From the NCBI RefSeq assembly GCF_003671715.1, contig NZ_RAIF01000031.1:759893-793926 (forward strand): DNA of 34,034 nt, in the 5' to 3' direction. Shown one piece after another: positions 22,461 to 29,758 of the stretch. Under the pieces are notes generated by a model. The model was not told the DNA's origin and did no database searches. It saw nothing but the letters and a program-made list of their open reading frames with translations. The DNA comes from Streptomyces sp. E2N166. GTDB lineage: Bacteria > Actinomycetota > Actinomycetes > Streptomycetales > Streptomycetaceae. Positions within the stretch are counted from its first letter, which is position 1; the number at the start of each line of letters is the position of its first letter. Both the position numbers and the translations under genes were made by a program.

Positions 22461-22490
22461 AACGTAAGAGGACTGGTCTAGTCAGGTCAA
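22461..22490 (-). promoter_or_regulatory. Sugar ABC operon promoter with DasR-like site in the spacer
   Basis: On the minus strand, TTGACC (22485-22490) and TACGTT (22461-22466) are 18 bases apart. The spacer contains TGACTAGACCAGTC. Read on the plus strand, 22472-22487 is ACTGGTCTAGTCAGGT: its first ten bases equal the DasR consensus ACTGGTCTAGACCACT as I recall it, and the other half is degraded. A repressor here would cover the promoter. DasR is one candidate; another GntR-type protein is possible. Confidence 0.6.
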
Positions 22491-22515
22491 TGCGTGTGCG
22501 GTGGACAACCTGTGT

Positions 22516-23217
22516 TCATCGGCCCCGCTCGGCCTCGCGGACCCACCGGTACACCAACTCCGGCCGCCCCACCTGCCCGTACAGCGGGCTCCGTCCCGCC
22601 CGCCCGGCGTCCACCAGATGCTCCAGGTAACGCCGGGCCGTGATGCGGGAGATGCCCACGGCCTCGGCCACCCCGGCCGCCGTGAGCCCTTTCTCGGTGC
22701 CGCGCAGCGCGCCCGTCACCCGCTCCAGCGTCGGCCCGCTCAGCCCTTTCGGCAGGGCGGCCGGGCCCGGAGCCCGCAGCGCGGCCAGTGCCCGGTCCAC
22801 CTCGTCCTGACCGCTCGCCTCCCCGGCGGCGCCCCGGAACTCGGCGTACCGCACCAGACGGTCCCGCAGGGTGGCGAAGGTGAACGGCTTCAGCACGTAC
22901 TGCACGACGCCCAGCGAGACCCCCTCCCGCACGACCGTGAGGTCCCGCGCCGACGTCACCGCTATCACGTCGGTGTGATGCCCCGCCGCCCGCAGCGAAC
23001 GGGCCAGCTGCAGCCCGTGCACGTCCGGGAGATGCAGGTCGAGCAGGAGCAGATCCACCGGCGTACGGTCCAGCACGCGCCGGGCCTCCGCTCCCGTGAG
23101 CGCCTTGCCGACGGCCGTGAACCCCGGCACCCGGCCGACGTACATCACGTGCGCGTCGGCGGCGACCGGGTCGTCCTCGACGACCAGGACACGGATCGGC
23201 TGCGGGGCGGAGCTCAT
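22516..23217 (-). CDS. Response regulator, CitB/DcuR type
   Basis: This is a 233-residue two-component regulator. The receiver domain (about 8-125) has the acidic pair Asp15-Asp16, phospho-acceptor Asp60 in LLLLDLHLPD, Thr88 and Lys110 (VLKPF). The C-terminal DNA-binding part has an HTH around GLTAAGVAEAVGISRITARR (185-205), followed by YLEHLV and a GRPELVYRW end. This architecture is that of CitB, DcuR and DctR, which respond to di- and tricarboxylates. It overlaps the sensor kinase gene by four bases (ATGA) and is its partner. The expected target is the divergent symporter gene at 25087. Confidence 0.92.
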   Translation of the reverse strand: MSSAPQPIRVLVVEDDPVAADAHVMYVGRVPGFTAVGKALTGAEARRVLDRTPVDLLLLDLHLPDVHGLQLARSLRAAGHHTDVIAVTSARDLTVVREGVSLGVVQYVLKPFTFATLRDRLVRYAEFRGAAGEASGQDEVDRALAALRAPGPAALPKGLSGPTLERVTGALRGTEKGLTAAGVAEAVGISRITARRYLEHLVDAGRAGRSPLYGQVGRPELVYRWVREAERGR

Positions 23218-24932
23218 ACGGCGCCCCCGAACCCGGGTCTGCCCGCCAGGGCGTCCGGGGCCGGCGCGCGGCCCCCGGGGGCGTCCAGCGGCAGCCGGGC
23301 CTCGAAACGGGCGCCGCCGCCCTCGGCCTCCGTCACGGTCAGGGTGCCGCCGTGCCGCTGCACTGCCTGACTGACCAGCGCCAGCCCCAGGCCACGGCCG
23401 CCCTCACCGGCCGGCTTCGTCGAGAAACCCCGCTGGAAGACCAGGTCGGCATGGGCGGGATCGACCCCGGTACCCGTGTCCGACACCCTCAGCACCAGCT
23501 CGGACCCGCCCGCCGCCGGGCCCGCGCCGGAGACGTCCTCGTCCCCGGCCGTCCGCCGTCCGCCGGTCGTCTCGGTGTACGCCGCCACCGTCACCCGCGA
23601 GGGCACCTCGCCCTGGGCCGCGTCCACCGCGTTGTCGACCAGGTTCCCCAGGATCGTCACCAGGTCCCGGGCGGGCAGGGACGGCGGCAGCAGCCCGTCG
23701 TCCAGTCGGCTGTCCTGTGACACCACCAGCTCCACTCCCCGCTCGTTGGCCTGTGCCGTCTTGCCCAGCAGCAGCGCGGCCAGTACGGGTTCGCCGACCG
23801 CCGCCACCACCTGGTCGGTGAGCGCCTGCGCCAGCTCCAGTTCGGCCGTCGCGAAGTCCACGGCCTCCTCGGTGCGGCCCAGCTCGATCAGCGAGACGAC
23901 CGTGTGCAGCCGGTTGGCCGCCTCGTGCGCCTGCGAGCGCAACGCCTGGGTGAAGCCGCGCTCGGAATCCAGCTCGCCCGTGAGCGACTGCAGCTCGGTC
24001 ACGTCGCGCAGGGTCACCACCGTGCCCCGGTGCTCGCCGCCGGAGACCGGCGAGGTGTTCACCACCAGCACCCGCTCCGCCGCCAGATGCACCTCGTCCA
24101 CCCGCGGCTCCGAGGCCAGCAGCGCCCCCGTCAGCTGCGCCGGCAGCCCCAGGTCGGCGACCGAGGTGCCCACCACGTCACCGGTCACACCGAGCAGCTC
24201 CCGTCCGCCGTCGTTGATCAGCGCGACACGGTACTGCCCGTCCAGCATCAGCAGACCCTCCCGCACCGCGTGCAGCGCCGCCTGATGGTAGTCGTGCATG
24301 CGGCTCAGCTCGTCCGCGTTCATACCGTGCGTGTGCCGGCGCAGCCGCGCGTTGATCACGTACGTGCCGACCGCACCGAGCAGCAGCGCCCCGGCCGCCA
24401 CCCCGAGCAGGGCCGTCAGCTGCTCCTGCGCCCGCTTGCTGATCTCCTCGACCTTGATCCCGGCGCTGACCAGGCCGACCACCCGCCCGGCGTTCTCCAC
24501 GGGCGTCACCGCCCGCACCGACGGCCCCAGCGTGCCCGTGTAGGTCTCGGTGAACGTCTCCCCCCGCTGCGCGCGCTCGATGTGACCGCGGAAGAGACGG
24601 CCGATCTGCTTCGGGTCCGGGTGGGTCCAGCGGATGCCCTCCGGATTCATGATCGTCACGAAGTCCACGTCGGTGTCCCGCATGACCCGCACCGCGTACG
24701 GCTGGAGCCGCGCCGTCGGGTCGGGCGTGCGGATCGCCTCCAGCACGGACGGCGAGTCGGCGATCGCGAGCGCCACCGACCTGGCCTGGCGCCCGGCCGC
24801 CTCCTCCGCCTGCCGCCGGTCGCTGACGTAGGTGAACAGCGCGTACCCGGCGACCACGACCGCTATCAGCACGGCCTGCATGGCGAAGAGCTGACCGGCC
24901 AGGCTGCGGGGGCGGGGGGCGCGGAGGTGCAT
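23214..24932 (-). CDS. Sensor histidine kinase, DcuS/CitA/DctS type
   Basis: This is a 572-residue membrane kinase. TM1 (about 15-35) and TM2 (172-194) enclose an extracytoplasmic PAS-like sensor domain. That domain carries the signature NPEGIRWTHPDPKQIG (96-111), close to the dicarboxylate sensors DcuS and DctS. A cytoplasmic PAS domain (~215-315) is followed by the Spo0B-like dimerisation helices with phospho-acceptor His336 (SQAHEAANRLH). The GHKL ATPase follows (~420-560), with GNLVDNAVDAA and DTGTGVDP. The frame is open upstream to 25142, but I start at the ATG at 24932, since the extra 70 residues are unlike the family and run into the symporter gene. The ligand is probably a C4-dicarboxylate or citrate-like acid. 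Confidence 0.9.
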   Translation of the reverse strand: MHLRAPRPRSLAGQLFAMQAVLIAVVVAGYALFTYVSDRRQAEEAAGRQARSVALAIADSPSVLEAIRTPDPTARLQPYAVRVMRDTDVDFVTIMNPEGIRWTHPDPKQIGRLFRGHIERAQRGETFTETYTGTLGPSVRAVTPVENAGRVVGLVSAGIKVEEISKRAQEQLTALLGVAAGALLLGAVGTYVINARLRRHTHGMNADELSRMHDYHQAALHAVREGLLMLDGQYRVALINDGGRELLGVTGDVVGTSVADLGLPAQLTGALLASEPRVDEVHLAAERVLVVNTSPVSGGEHRGTVVTLRDVTELQSLTGELDSERGFTQALRSQAHEAANRLHTVVSLIELGRTEEAVDFATAELELAQALTDQVVAAVGEPVLAALLLGKTAQANERGVELVVSQDSRLDDGLLPPSLPARDLVTILGNLVDNAVDAAQGEVPSRVTVAAYTETTGGRRTAGDEDVSGAGPAAGGSELVLRVSDTGTGVDPAHADLVFQRGFSTKPAGEGGRGLGLALVSQAVQRHGGTLTVTEAEGGGARFEARLPLDAPGGRAPAPDALAGRPGFGGAV

Positions 24933-24979
24933 GCCGTCAGTCTCCCTCCTGGCCTGATTGTGAACGAAATGAACGCAAG

Positions 24980-24995
24980 GGTGACCGCGCTCACA
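24980..24995. promoter_or_regulatory. Crp-like dyad between the sensor kinase and dicarboxylate symporter
   Basis: GGTGACCGCGCTCACA contains GTGA-N6-TCAC, the spacing of Crp sites, within the 154-base divergent region. In enteric bacteria dctA is Crp-activated; whether this holds here is inference. No clear -10/-35 pair for the symporter is visible. Confidence 0.35.
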
Positions 24996-25086
24996 GCGCG
25001 GGAGATAGTCACCGCATCCCCGAAACAAACTCCCGGACGTGAGCCGCACGCCGGTGATGCCGACGACGTCGTCAAGGAGGGCCGCC

Positions 25087-26490
25087 GTGACCAGCAAAGC
25101 CGCTACGGCAGCTACCGCACCCAAAGCCAAGCGGGATCGCACGCACTATCTCTATATCGCGGTGATCATCGCGGTCGCCCTCGGTATCGCCGTCGGTCTG
25201 ATCCTTCCGGACTTCGCGACCGAGCTGAAGCCACTGGGCACCGGCTTCGTGAACCTGATCAAGATGATGATCTCGCCGATCATCTTCTGCACGATCGTGC
25301 TGGGCATCGGCTCGGTGCGCAAGGCCGCCAAGGTCGGCGCGGTCGGTGGAATCGCCCTGGTCTACTTCCTGGTGATGTCCCTGGTGGCGCTCGCCATCGG
25401 CCTGGTCGTCGGCAACATCCTGGACCCGGGTACGGGCCTCGCGGTCACCGACGCGGTCAAGGAGACCGGTCAGGCGCAGGTCGACGCGGAGGCCAAGGGC
25501 ACCGTCGAGTTCCTGATGGGCATCATCCCGACCACGATCGTCTCCGCGTTCACCGCGGGCGAGGTCCTCCAGACCCTGCTGATCGCCCTGCTCTGCGGGT
25601 TCGCCCTGCAGGCCATGGGCGCCGCCGGGCAGCCCGTCCTGCGCGGCATCGAGCACATCCAGCGGCTGGTCTTCCGGGTCCTGGCGATGATCATGTGGGC
25701 CGCCCCGGTCGGGGCCTTCGGCGCCATCGCCGCGGTCACCGGCTCGGCCGGCGTCGACGCGCTCAAGAGCCTGGCCGTACTGATGCTCGGCTTCTACGTC
25801 ACCTGCTTCCTCTTCGTCTTCCTGGTGCTGGGCGCGCTGCTGCGGATCATCGCCGGCGTCAACGTCTTCTCGCTCTTCAAGTACCTGGGCCGCGAGTTCC
25901 TGCTGATCCTGTCCACCTCCTCGTCGGAGTCGGCGCTGCCGCGCCTCATCGCGAAGATGGAGCACATGGGCGTCAGCAAGCCGGTGGTCGGCATCACCGT
26001 CCCGACCGGCTACTCCTTCAACCTCGACGGCACCATGATCTACATGACCATGGCCTCGCTGTACATCGCCGACGCCATGGGCACGCCGATGTCGATCGGT
26101 GAGCAGATCCCGCTGCTGCTCTTCCTGCTGGTGGCCTCGAAGGGCGCGGCCGGCGTCTCCGGTGCCGGGCTCGCGACGCTGGCCGGCGGGCTGTCCTCGC
26201 ACAAGCCCGCCCTGGTGGACGGCATCGGCCTCATCGTCGGCATCGACCGCTTCATGAGTGAGGCCCGCGCCCTGACCAACTTCGCGGGCAACGCCATCGC
26301 CACGGTCCTGATCGGCACCTGGACCAAGGAGATCGACAAGTCCCGGGTGGACGAGGTGCTCGCCGGACACGCCCCGTTCGACGAGAAGACCCTCCTGGAC
26401 GACCACCACGGCGCCGACGACGTCGACGACGCGGACGGCACGCCGGAGGTGCCCGAGCAGGGCGGCGAGAAGGAGCTGGCCAGGGCCTGA
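25087..26490 (+). CDS. dctA: Dicarboxylate:cation symporter, DctA/DAACS family
   Basis: This 467-residue secondary transporter probably imports C4-dicarboxylates such as succinate, fumarate and malate with protons or sodium. Family motifs are present: MMISPIIFCTIVLGI, the serine-rich re-entrant loop STSSSESALPRLIAKME, GYSFNLDGTMIYM with the NLDGT substrate motif, KGAAGVSGAGLATLAGG, and DRFMSEARALTNFAGNAIA. About eight membrane spans precede an acidic C-terminal tail (435-467). The GTG at 25087 is chosen because AAGGAGG (25074-25080) is six bases upstream; the earlier frame from 25039 has no such site. It diverges from the DcuS/DcuR-type system, which fits sensing and uptake of the same acid. 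Two hairpins follow the gene. Confidence 0.9.
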   Translation: MTSKAATAATAPKAKRDRTHYLYIAVIIAVALGIAVGLILPDFATELKPLGTGFVNLIKMMISPIIFCTIVLGIGSVRKAAKVGAVGGIALVYFLVMSLVALAIGLVVGNILDPGTGLAVTDAVKETGQAQVDAEAKGTVEFLMGIIPTTIVSAFTAGEVLQTLLIALLCGFALQAMGAAGQPVLRGIEHIQRLVFRVLAMIMWAAPVGAFGAIAAVTGSAGVDALKSLAVLMLGFYVTCFLFVFLVLGALLRIIAGVNVFSLFKYLGREFLLILSTSSSESALPRLIAKMEHMGVSKPVVGITVPTGYSFNLDGTMIYMTMASLYIADAMGTPMSIGEQIPLLLFLLVASKGAAGVSGAGLATLAGGLSSHKPALVDGIGLIVGIDRFMSEARALTNFAGNAIATVLIGTWTKEIDKSRVDEVLAGHAPFDEKTLLDDHHGADDVDDADGTPEVPEQGGEKELARA

Positions 26491-26520
26491 GACAGGCCGG
26501 TGCGACGCCCCCGCACACGC

Positions 26521-26560
26521 CGGGCGGCTGAGGTGCTCCCCCCCGTCGCTCAGCCGCCCG
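26521..26560 (+). terminator. First of two tandem hairpins after dctA
   Basis: CGGGCGGCTGAG (26521-26532) and CTCAGCCGCCCG (26549-26560) pair exactly over 12 bp around a 16-base loop, 30 bases after the symporter stop. Confidence 0.7.
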
Positions 26561-26570
26561 GTCCCCCCGG

Positions 26571-26600
26571 GAAGCCCCGCGCCTTGTGGCGCGGGGCTTC
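26571..26600 (+). terminator. Second of two tandem hairpins after dctA
   Basis: GAAGCCCCGCGCC (26571-26583) and GGCGCGGGGCTTC (26588-26600) pair exactly over 13 bp around TTGT and are followed by TTGCCTTG. This is a strong intrinsic-type terminator. It ends directly against the merR promoter and so insulates it. Confidence 0.85.
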
Positions 26601-26631
26601 TTGCCTTGACGTCCGCGTCAAGGCTTACGTT
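26601..26631 (+). promoter_or_regulatory. MerR-type promoter with 20-bp dyad
   Basis: CCTTGACGTCCGCGTCAAGG (26604-26623) is an exact 8-bp inverted repeat around TCCG. TTGCCT (26601-26606) and TACGTT (26626-26631) flank it with a 19-base spacer, the long spacing that MerR-family activators correct by DNA distortion. The -10 ends seven bases before the ATG at 26639, implying a leaderless merR mRNA. An alternative -35 is TTGACG inside the dyad, but its spacing would be only 14. Confidence 0.6.
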
Positions 26632-26638
26632 CGTCTCC

Positions 26639-27037
26639 ATGCGAATCGGCGAGCTGGCCGCACGGGCCGGGACCACGACGCGGACGCTGCGGTACTACGA
26701 GTCGCGGGGCCTGTTGTCCGCGCGGCGTGCCGTCAACGGCTACCGGACGTACGACGAGGAAGACCTGAAGCTGCTGCGGCAGATCAGGACGCTCCAGGAC
26801 TTCGGGTTCGACCTGGAGGAGACCCGCCCGTTCGTGGAGTGTCTGCGCGCCGGGCACCCCGAGGGCGACTCGTGCCCGGCCTCCCTCGTGGTCTACCGGC
26901 GCAAGCTGGCGGAGCTGGACGAGCTGATCGAGCAGCTCACGTCGGTGCGGGCGCAGGTCGGTGCGCAGCTGGCGCGAGCCGAGGCGGCGGTTCCGGGGGG
27001 CCCGGAGCCCAAGTGCGAACTGGGAGGACACGCATGA
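26639..27037 (+). CDS. MerR-family transcriptional regulator
   Basis: This is a 132-residue regulator. It has the MerR winged helix (MRIGELAARAGTTTRTLRYYESRGLL, 1-26; NGYRTYDEEDLKLL, 33-46) and a coiled-coil dimerisation helix (about 83-115). It is short and lacks a large ligand domain. Three cysteines (68, 79 and 126) flank the dimer helix: VECLRAGHPEGDSCPAS and the C-terminal PKCELGGHA. This pattern could bind a metal or sense redox state; that is inference, strengthened by the thioredoxin gene downstream. The ATG at 26639 follows a -10 by seven bases. Its stop overlaps the thioredoxin ATG (ATGA). The protein probably controls its own promoter through the adjacent dyad. Confidence 0.88.
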   Translation: MRIGELAARAGTTTRTLRYYESRGLLSARRAVNGYRTYDEEDLKLLRQIRTLQDFGFDLEETRPFVECLRAGHPEGDSCPASLVVYRRKLAELDELIEQLTSVRAQVGAQLARAEAAVPGGPEPKCELGGHA

Positions 27038-27363
27038 AGAGCAACGGGGTGCCCGAGGTGACGGACGCCGGGTTCGCCGGGGAGGTGCTGGGCAGTGAGC
27101 TGCCGGTCCTGGTGGAGTTCACCGCGGACTGGTGCCCGCCGTGCCGGCAGATGGCTCCGGTGCTCAGCGCCCTGGCCGCGGAAGAGGGCGACCGGCTCCG
27201 GGTGGTGCAGCTGAACGTCGACCGGAATCCGGCGACCACGAACGCGTACAAGGTGCTGTCGATGCCGACGTTCATGGTGTTCCGCGACGGCGAGCCGGTG
27301 AAGTCGATGGTGGGCTCCCGGCCCAAGCGGCGGCTGCTGGAGGAGCTGTCCGACGTGATCTGA
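27034..27363 (+). CDS. trxA: Thioredoxin with WCPPC active site
   Basis: This 109-residue single-domain thioredoxin has the complete fold. The opening strand LPVLVEFTADW leads to the active site Cys34-Pro-Pro-Cys37, and the cis-proline loop is SMPTFMVF. The usual site is WCGPC; replacing Gly with Pro is uncommon and should change the redox potential or partner choice. Cys37 and the cis-proline are in the expected places, so it should be redox-active. The ATG at 27034 overlaps the merR stop, and GGGAGGA precedes it. It is the second gene of the merR operon and is followed by a strong terminator. Its dedicated regulator suggests stress-induced rather than housekeeping expression. Confidence 0.9.
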   Translation: MKSNGVPEVTDAGFAGEVLGSELPVLVEFTADWCPPCRQMAPVLSALAAEEGDRLRVVQLNVDRNPATTNAYKVLSMPTFMVFRDGEPVKSMVGSRPKRRLLEELSDVI

Positions 27364-27378
27364 CCCGCGCCCGATACG

Positions 27379-27416
27379 AAGAAATCCCCCGAGCAATTGC
27401 GCTCGGGGGATTTCTT
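27379..27416 (+). terminator. Strong terminator after the thioredoxin gene
   Basis: AAGAAATCCCCCGAGC (27379-27394) and GCTCGGGGGATTTCTT (27401-27416) pair exactly over 16 bp around a six-base loop, with a T run at the end of the 3' arm. It is the clearest rho-independent terminator in the window. Confidence 0.9.
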
Positions 27417-27501
27417 TGCGTATATTCGTTGATTCGCGACTTCAGGGAAATGAGGTCACGAAGAAGTTCAGTGAGCATAGTATATCCGGGCGGGAGTGGA
27501 A

Positions 27502-29748
27502 TTGTCAAACACCGAATTTCCGGACGATGAATTGCGGCACGAGCAGGAATTCATCGACGGACTGTACGCACGCGTGGACGCGCTGCGCGGCGACACCGAG
27601 GTCTCGGTGACCCAGGCGCTCGCGCAGGGCAACACCCCCCAGCAGGCCCGGCTGGAGCGGGACATCCTGGTCGCCGAGCGCTCCGGGCTGCTCGCCGCGC
27701 TCAACGCGGTGGACGGTTCCCTCTGCTTCGGCCGGATCGACCTCACCTCCGGTGCCGGCCACCACATCGGCCGCATCGGCCTGCGCGCCGACGACGCCGA
27801 ACGCACCCCGGTCCTGATCGACTGGCGGGCCGACGTCGCCCGCCCCTTCTACCTGGCCACCGGCCACACCCCGATGGGTCTGCGCCGCCGCCGGCACATC
27901 GCGAGCGAGGGCCGCACGGTCACCGCCCTGCACGACGAGATCCTCGACCTCGGCGACGAGACGCGCACCGGTCACGAGGACCCGTCCGGCGACGCCGTGC
28001 TGCTCGCCGCGCTGAACTCCGCGCGCACCGGCCGCATGGGCGACATCGTGCAGACCATCCAGGCCGACCAGGACCGCATCATCCGCGCCCCGCACCGCGG
28101 CGTCCTGGTCGTCGAGGGCGGCCCCGGCACCGGCAAGACCGCCGTCGCCCTGCACCGAGCCGCCTACCTCCTCTACGAGCACCGCGAGCTGCTCGCCAAG
28201 CGCGCCGTACTCATCGTCGGCCCCAACCCGGCCTTCCTCGGCTACATCGGCGAGGTGCTGCCGTCCCTGGGCGAGACCGGCGTGCTCCTCGCCACCGTCG
28301 GCGAGCTGTTCCCCGGCGTGAAGGCCACGGCGACGGACACGCCCGAGGCGGCGGCCGTGAAGGGCCGCGCCGACATGGCCGACGTCCTCGCCGAGGTGGT
28401 CCGCGACCGCCAGGCGCTGCCCGACCCGGTCATCGCCATCGAGCACGACCGCGAGATCCTCATGCTCGACGACGACCTGGTCAACGTCGCCCGCGAGCGC
28501 ACCCGCGCCGCGAAGCTGCCGCACAACGCGTCCCGCGAGCACTTCGAGGGCCACATCCTCAACACGCTCACCGACATGGTCGCCGAACGCATCGGCACCG
28601 ACCCCTACGACGGCACCAACCTCCTCGATCCCAGCGACATCACCCAGATCCGCGACGAACTCGCCGAGAACCCCGAGGTCTGGTCGGCCATCGACCAGCT
28701 CTGGCCCCGGGTGACTCCCCAGCGCCTCGTCGCCGACTTCCTCGCCGCCCCCGAGGCCTTCCTCCCCGCCGGGGACGCCGCCGCCGTCCGCCGTCCGGTC
28801 ACCCGGCGCTGGACCGTCGCCGACGTGCCCCTCCTCGACGAGGCGGCCGAGCTGCTCGGCGAGGACGACCGCATCGCCCGCTCCCGCGCCGAACGCGAGC
28901 GGCAGCGGCAGATCGCCTACGCGCAGGGCGTGCTGGACGTGTCGTACGCGTCCCGGACCTACGAGTTCGAGGACAAGGACGAGGAGGACGCGGAGGTGCT
29001 GTCGGCGCACGACATCATCGACGCCGAGCGGTTCGCCGAGCGCCACGAGGAGGACGACCACCGCAGTGCCGCCGAGCGCGCCGCGGCCGACCGCACCTGG
29101 GCGTTCGGGCACATCATCGTGGACGAGGCGCAGGAGCTGTCCCCGATGGCGTGGCGGCTGCTGATGCGCCGCTGCCCGACCCGCTCGATGACCCTGGTCG
29201 GCGACCCGGCGCAGACCGCGGAGGCGGCCGGCGTCGGCTCCTGGTCGAAGATCCTCGCCCCCTACGTCGAGGACCGCTGGGAGCACACCCGCCTGGGCGT
29301 CAACTACCGCACTCCGGCCGAGATCATGGACGTGGCGGCGGCCGTCGTCCGCGCCGACGACCCCGCCTTCGCACCGCCGAGTTCGGTGCGCTCCACGGGC
29401 GTACGGCCCTGGGTCCGCGCCACCGGCGACCTCCCGGCCGCCGTCGCCGAGGCCGTCCGGGAACTGACCCCGGAGGAGGGCCGCCTCGCCGTCATCGCCC
29501 CGCGCGAGCTGCACCACGCGCTCGCCGCCCGGCTGGACGGCGTGACGGCCGGCGCCGAGCCGGACCTCACCCGGAGCGTCGTCCTGCTCGACCCGCGCCA
29601 GTCCAAGGGCCTGGAGTTCGACTCCGTCCTGGTCGTCGAGCCCGGCCGGTACGGCACGAGCGACCTGTACGTGGCCCTCACCCGGGCCACCCAGCGGCTC
29701 GGCGTACTGCACACCGGGCCGCTGCCGCAGGGGCTGGTGGACGCGTAG
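27502..29748 (+). CDS. helD: HelD-family RNA polymerase-recycling ATPase (UvrD-like superfamily 1)
   Basis: This ~748-residue ATPase has an N-terminal coiled-coil arm (DELRHEQEFIDGLYARVDALR). Walker A GGPGTGKT is at about 206-213, the DEAQ box (IIVDEAQEL) near 541, and VNYRTPAEI and VALTRATQRLG are late helicase motifs. An acidic insert (EFEDKDEEDAEV) resembles the loop that enters the RNA polymerase primary channel in actinobacterial HelD. HelD removes stalled RNA polymerase from DNA; the Streptomyces relative HelR also protects against rifamycins. I favour the TTG at 27502, since GGGAG is five bases upstream, over the GTG at 27496, where the G-rich site abuts the start. A TAGTAT -10 lies at 27478-27483. 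I see no RAE-like inverted repeat upstream. It ends 10 bases from the convergent glgB. Confidence 0.88.
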   Translation: MSNTEFPDDELRHEQEFIDGLYARVDALRGDTEVSVTQALAQGNTPQQARLERDILVAERSGLLAALNAVDGSLCFGRIDLTSGAGHHIGRIGLRADDAERTPVLIDWRADVARPFYLATGHTPMGLRRRRHIASEGRTVTALHDEILDLGDETRTGHEDPSGDAVLLAALNSARTGRMGDIVQTIQADQDRIIRAPHRGVLVVEGGPGTGKTAVALHRAAYLLYEHRELLAKRAVLIVGPNPAFLGYIGEVLPSLGETGVLLATVGELFPGVKATATDTPEAAAVKGRADMADVLAEVVRDRQALPDPVIAIEHDREILMLDDDLVNVARERTRAAKLPHNASREHFEGHILNTLTDMVAERIGTDPYDGTNLLDPSDITQIRDELAENPEVWSAIDQLWPRVTPQRLVADFLAAPEAFLPAGDAAAVRRPVTRRWTVADVPLLDEAAELLGEDDRIARSRAERERQRQIAYAQGVLDVSYASRTYEFEDKDEEDAEVLSAHDIIDAERFAERHEEDDHRSAAERAAADRTWAFGHIIVDEAQELSPMAWRLLMRRCPTRSMTLVGDPAQTAEAAGVGSWSKILAPYVEDRWEHTRLGVNYRTPAEIMDVAAAVVRADDPAFAPPSSVRSTGVRPWVRATGDLPAAVAEAVRELTPEEGRLAVIAPRELHHALAARLDGVTAGAEPDLTRSVVLLDPRQSKGLEFDSVLVVEPGRYGTSDLYVALTRATQRLGVLHTGPLPQGLVDA

Positions 29749-29758
29749 CCCACGCCGC

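Noticed and set aside
24933..25142. N-terminal extension of the sensor kinase by 70 residues
   Set aside because: It overlaps the symporter start and the divergent promoter region; the ATG at 24932 gives a normal DcuS-type N-terminus.
25072..26676. 534-codon minus-strand open frame over dctA
   Set aside because: It is antisense to the symporter, of Asp/Arg/His/Gln-rich low-complexity composition, and crosses two terminators.
27417..27501. Rifamycin-associated element before helD
   Set aside because: I looked for a G/C-rich inverted repeat of that kind and found none; the region is AT-rich with only a TAGTAT -10-like box.
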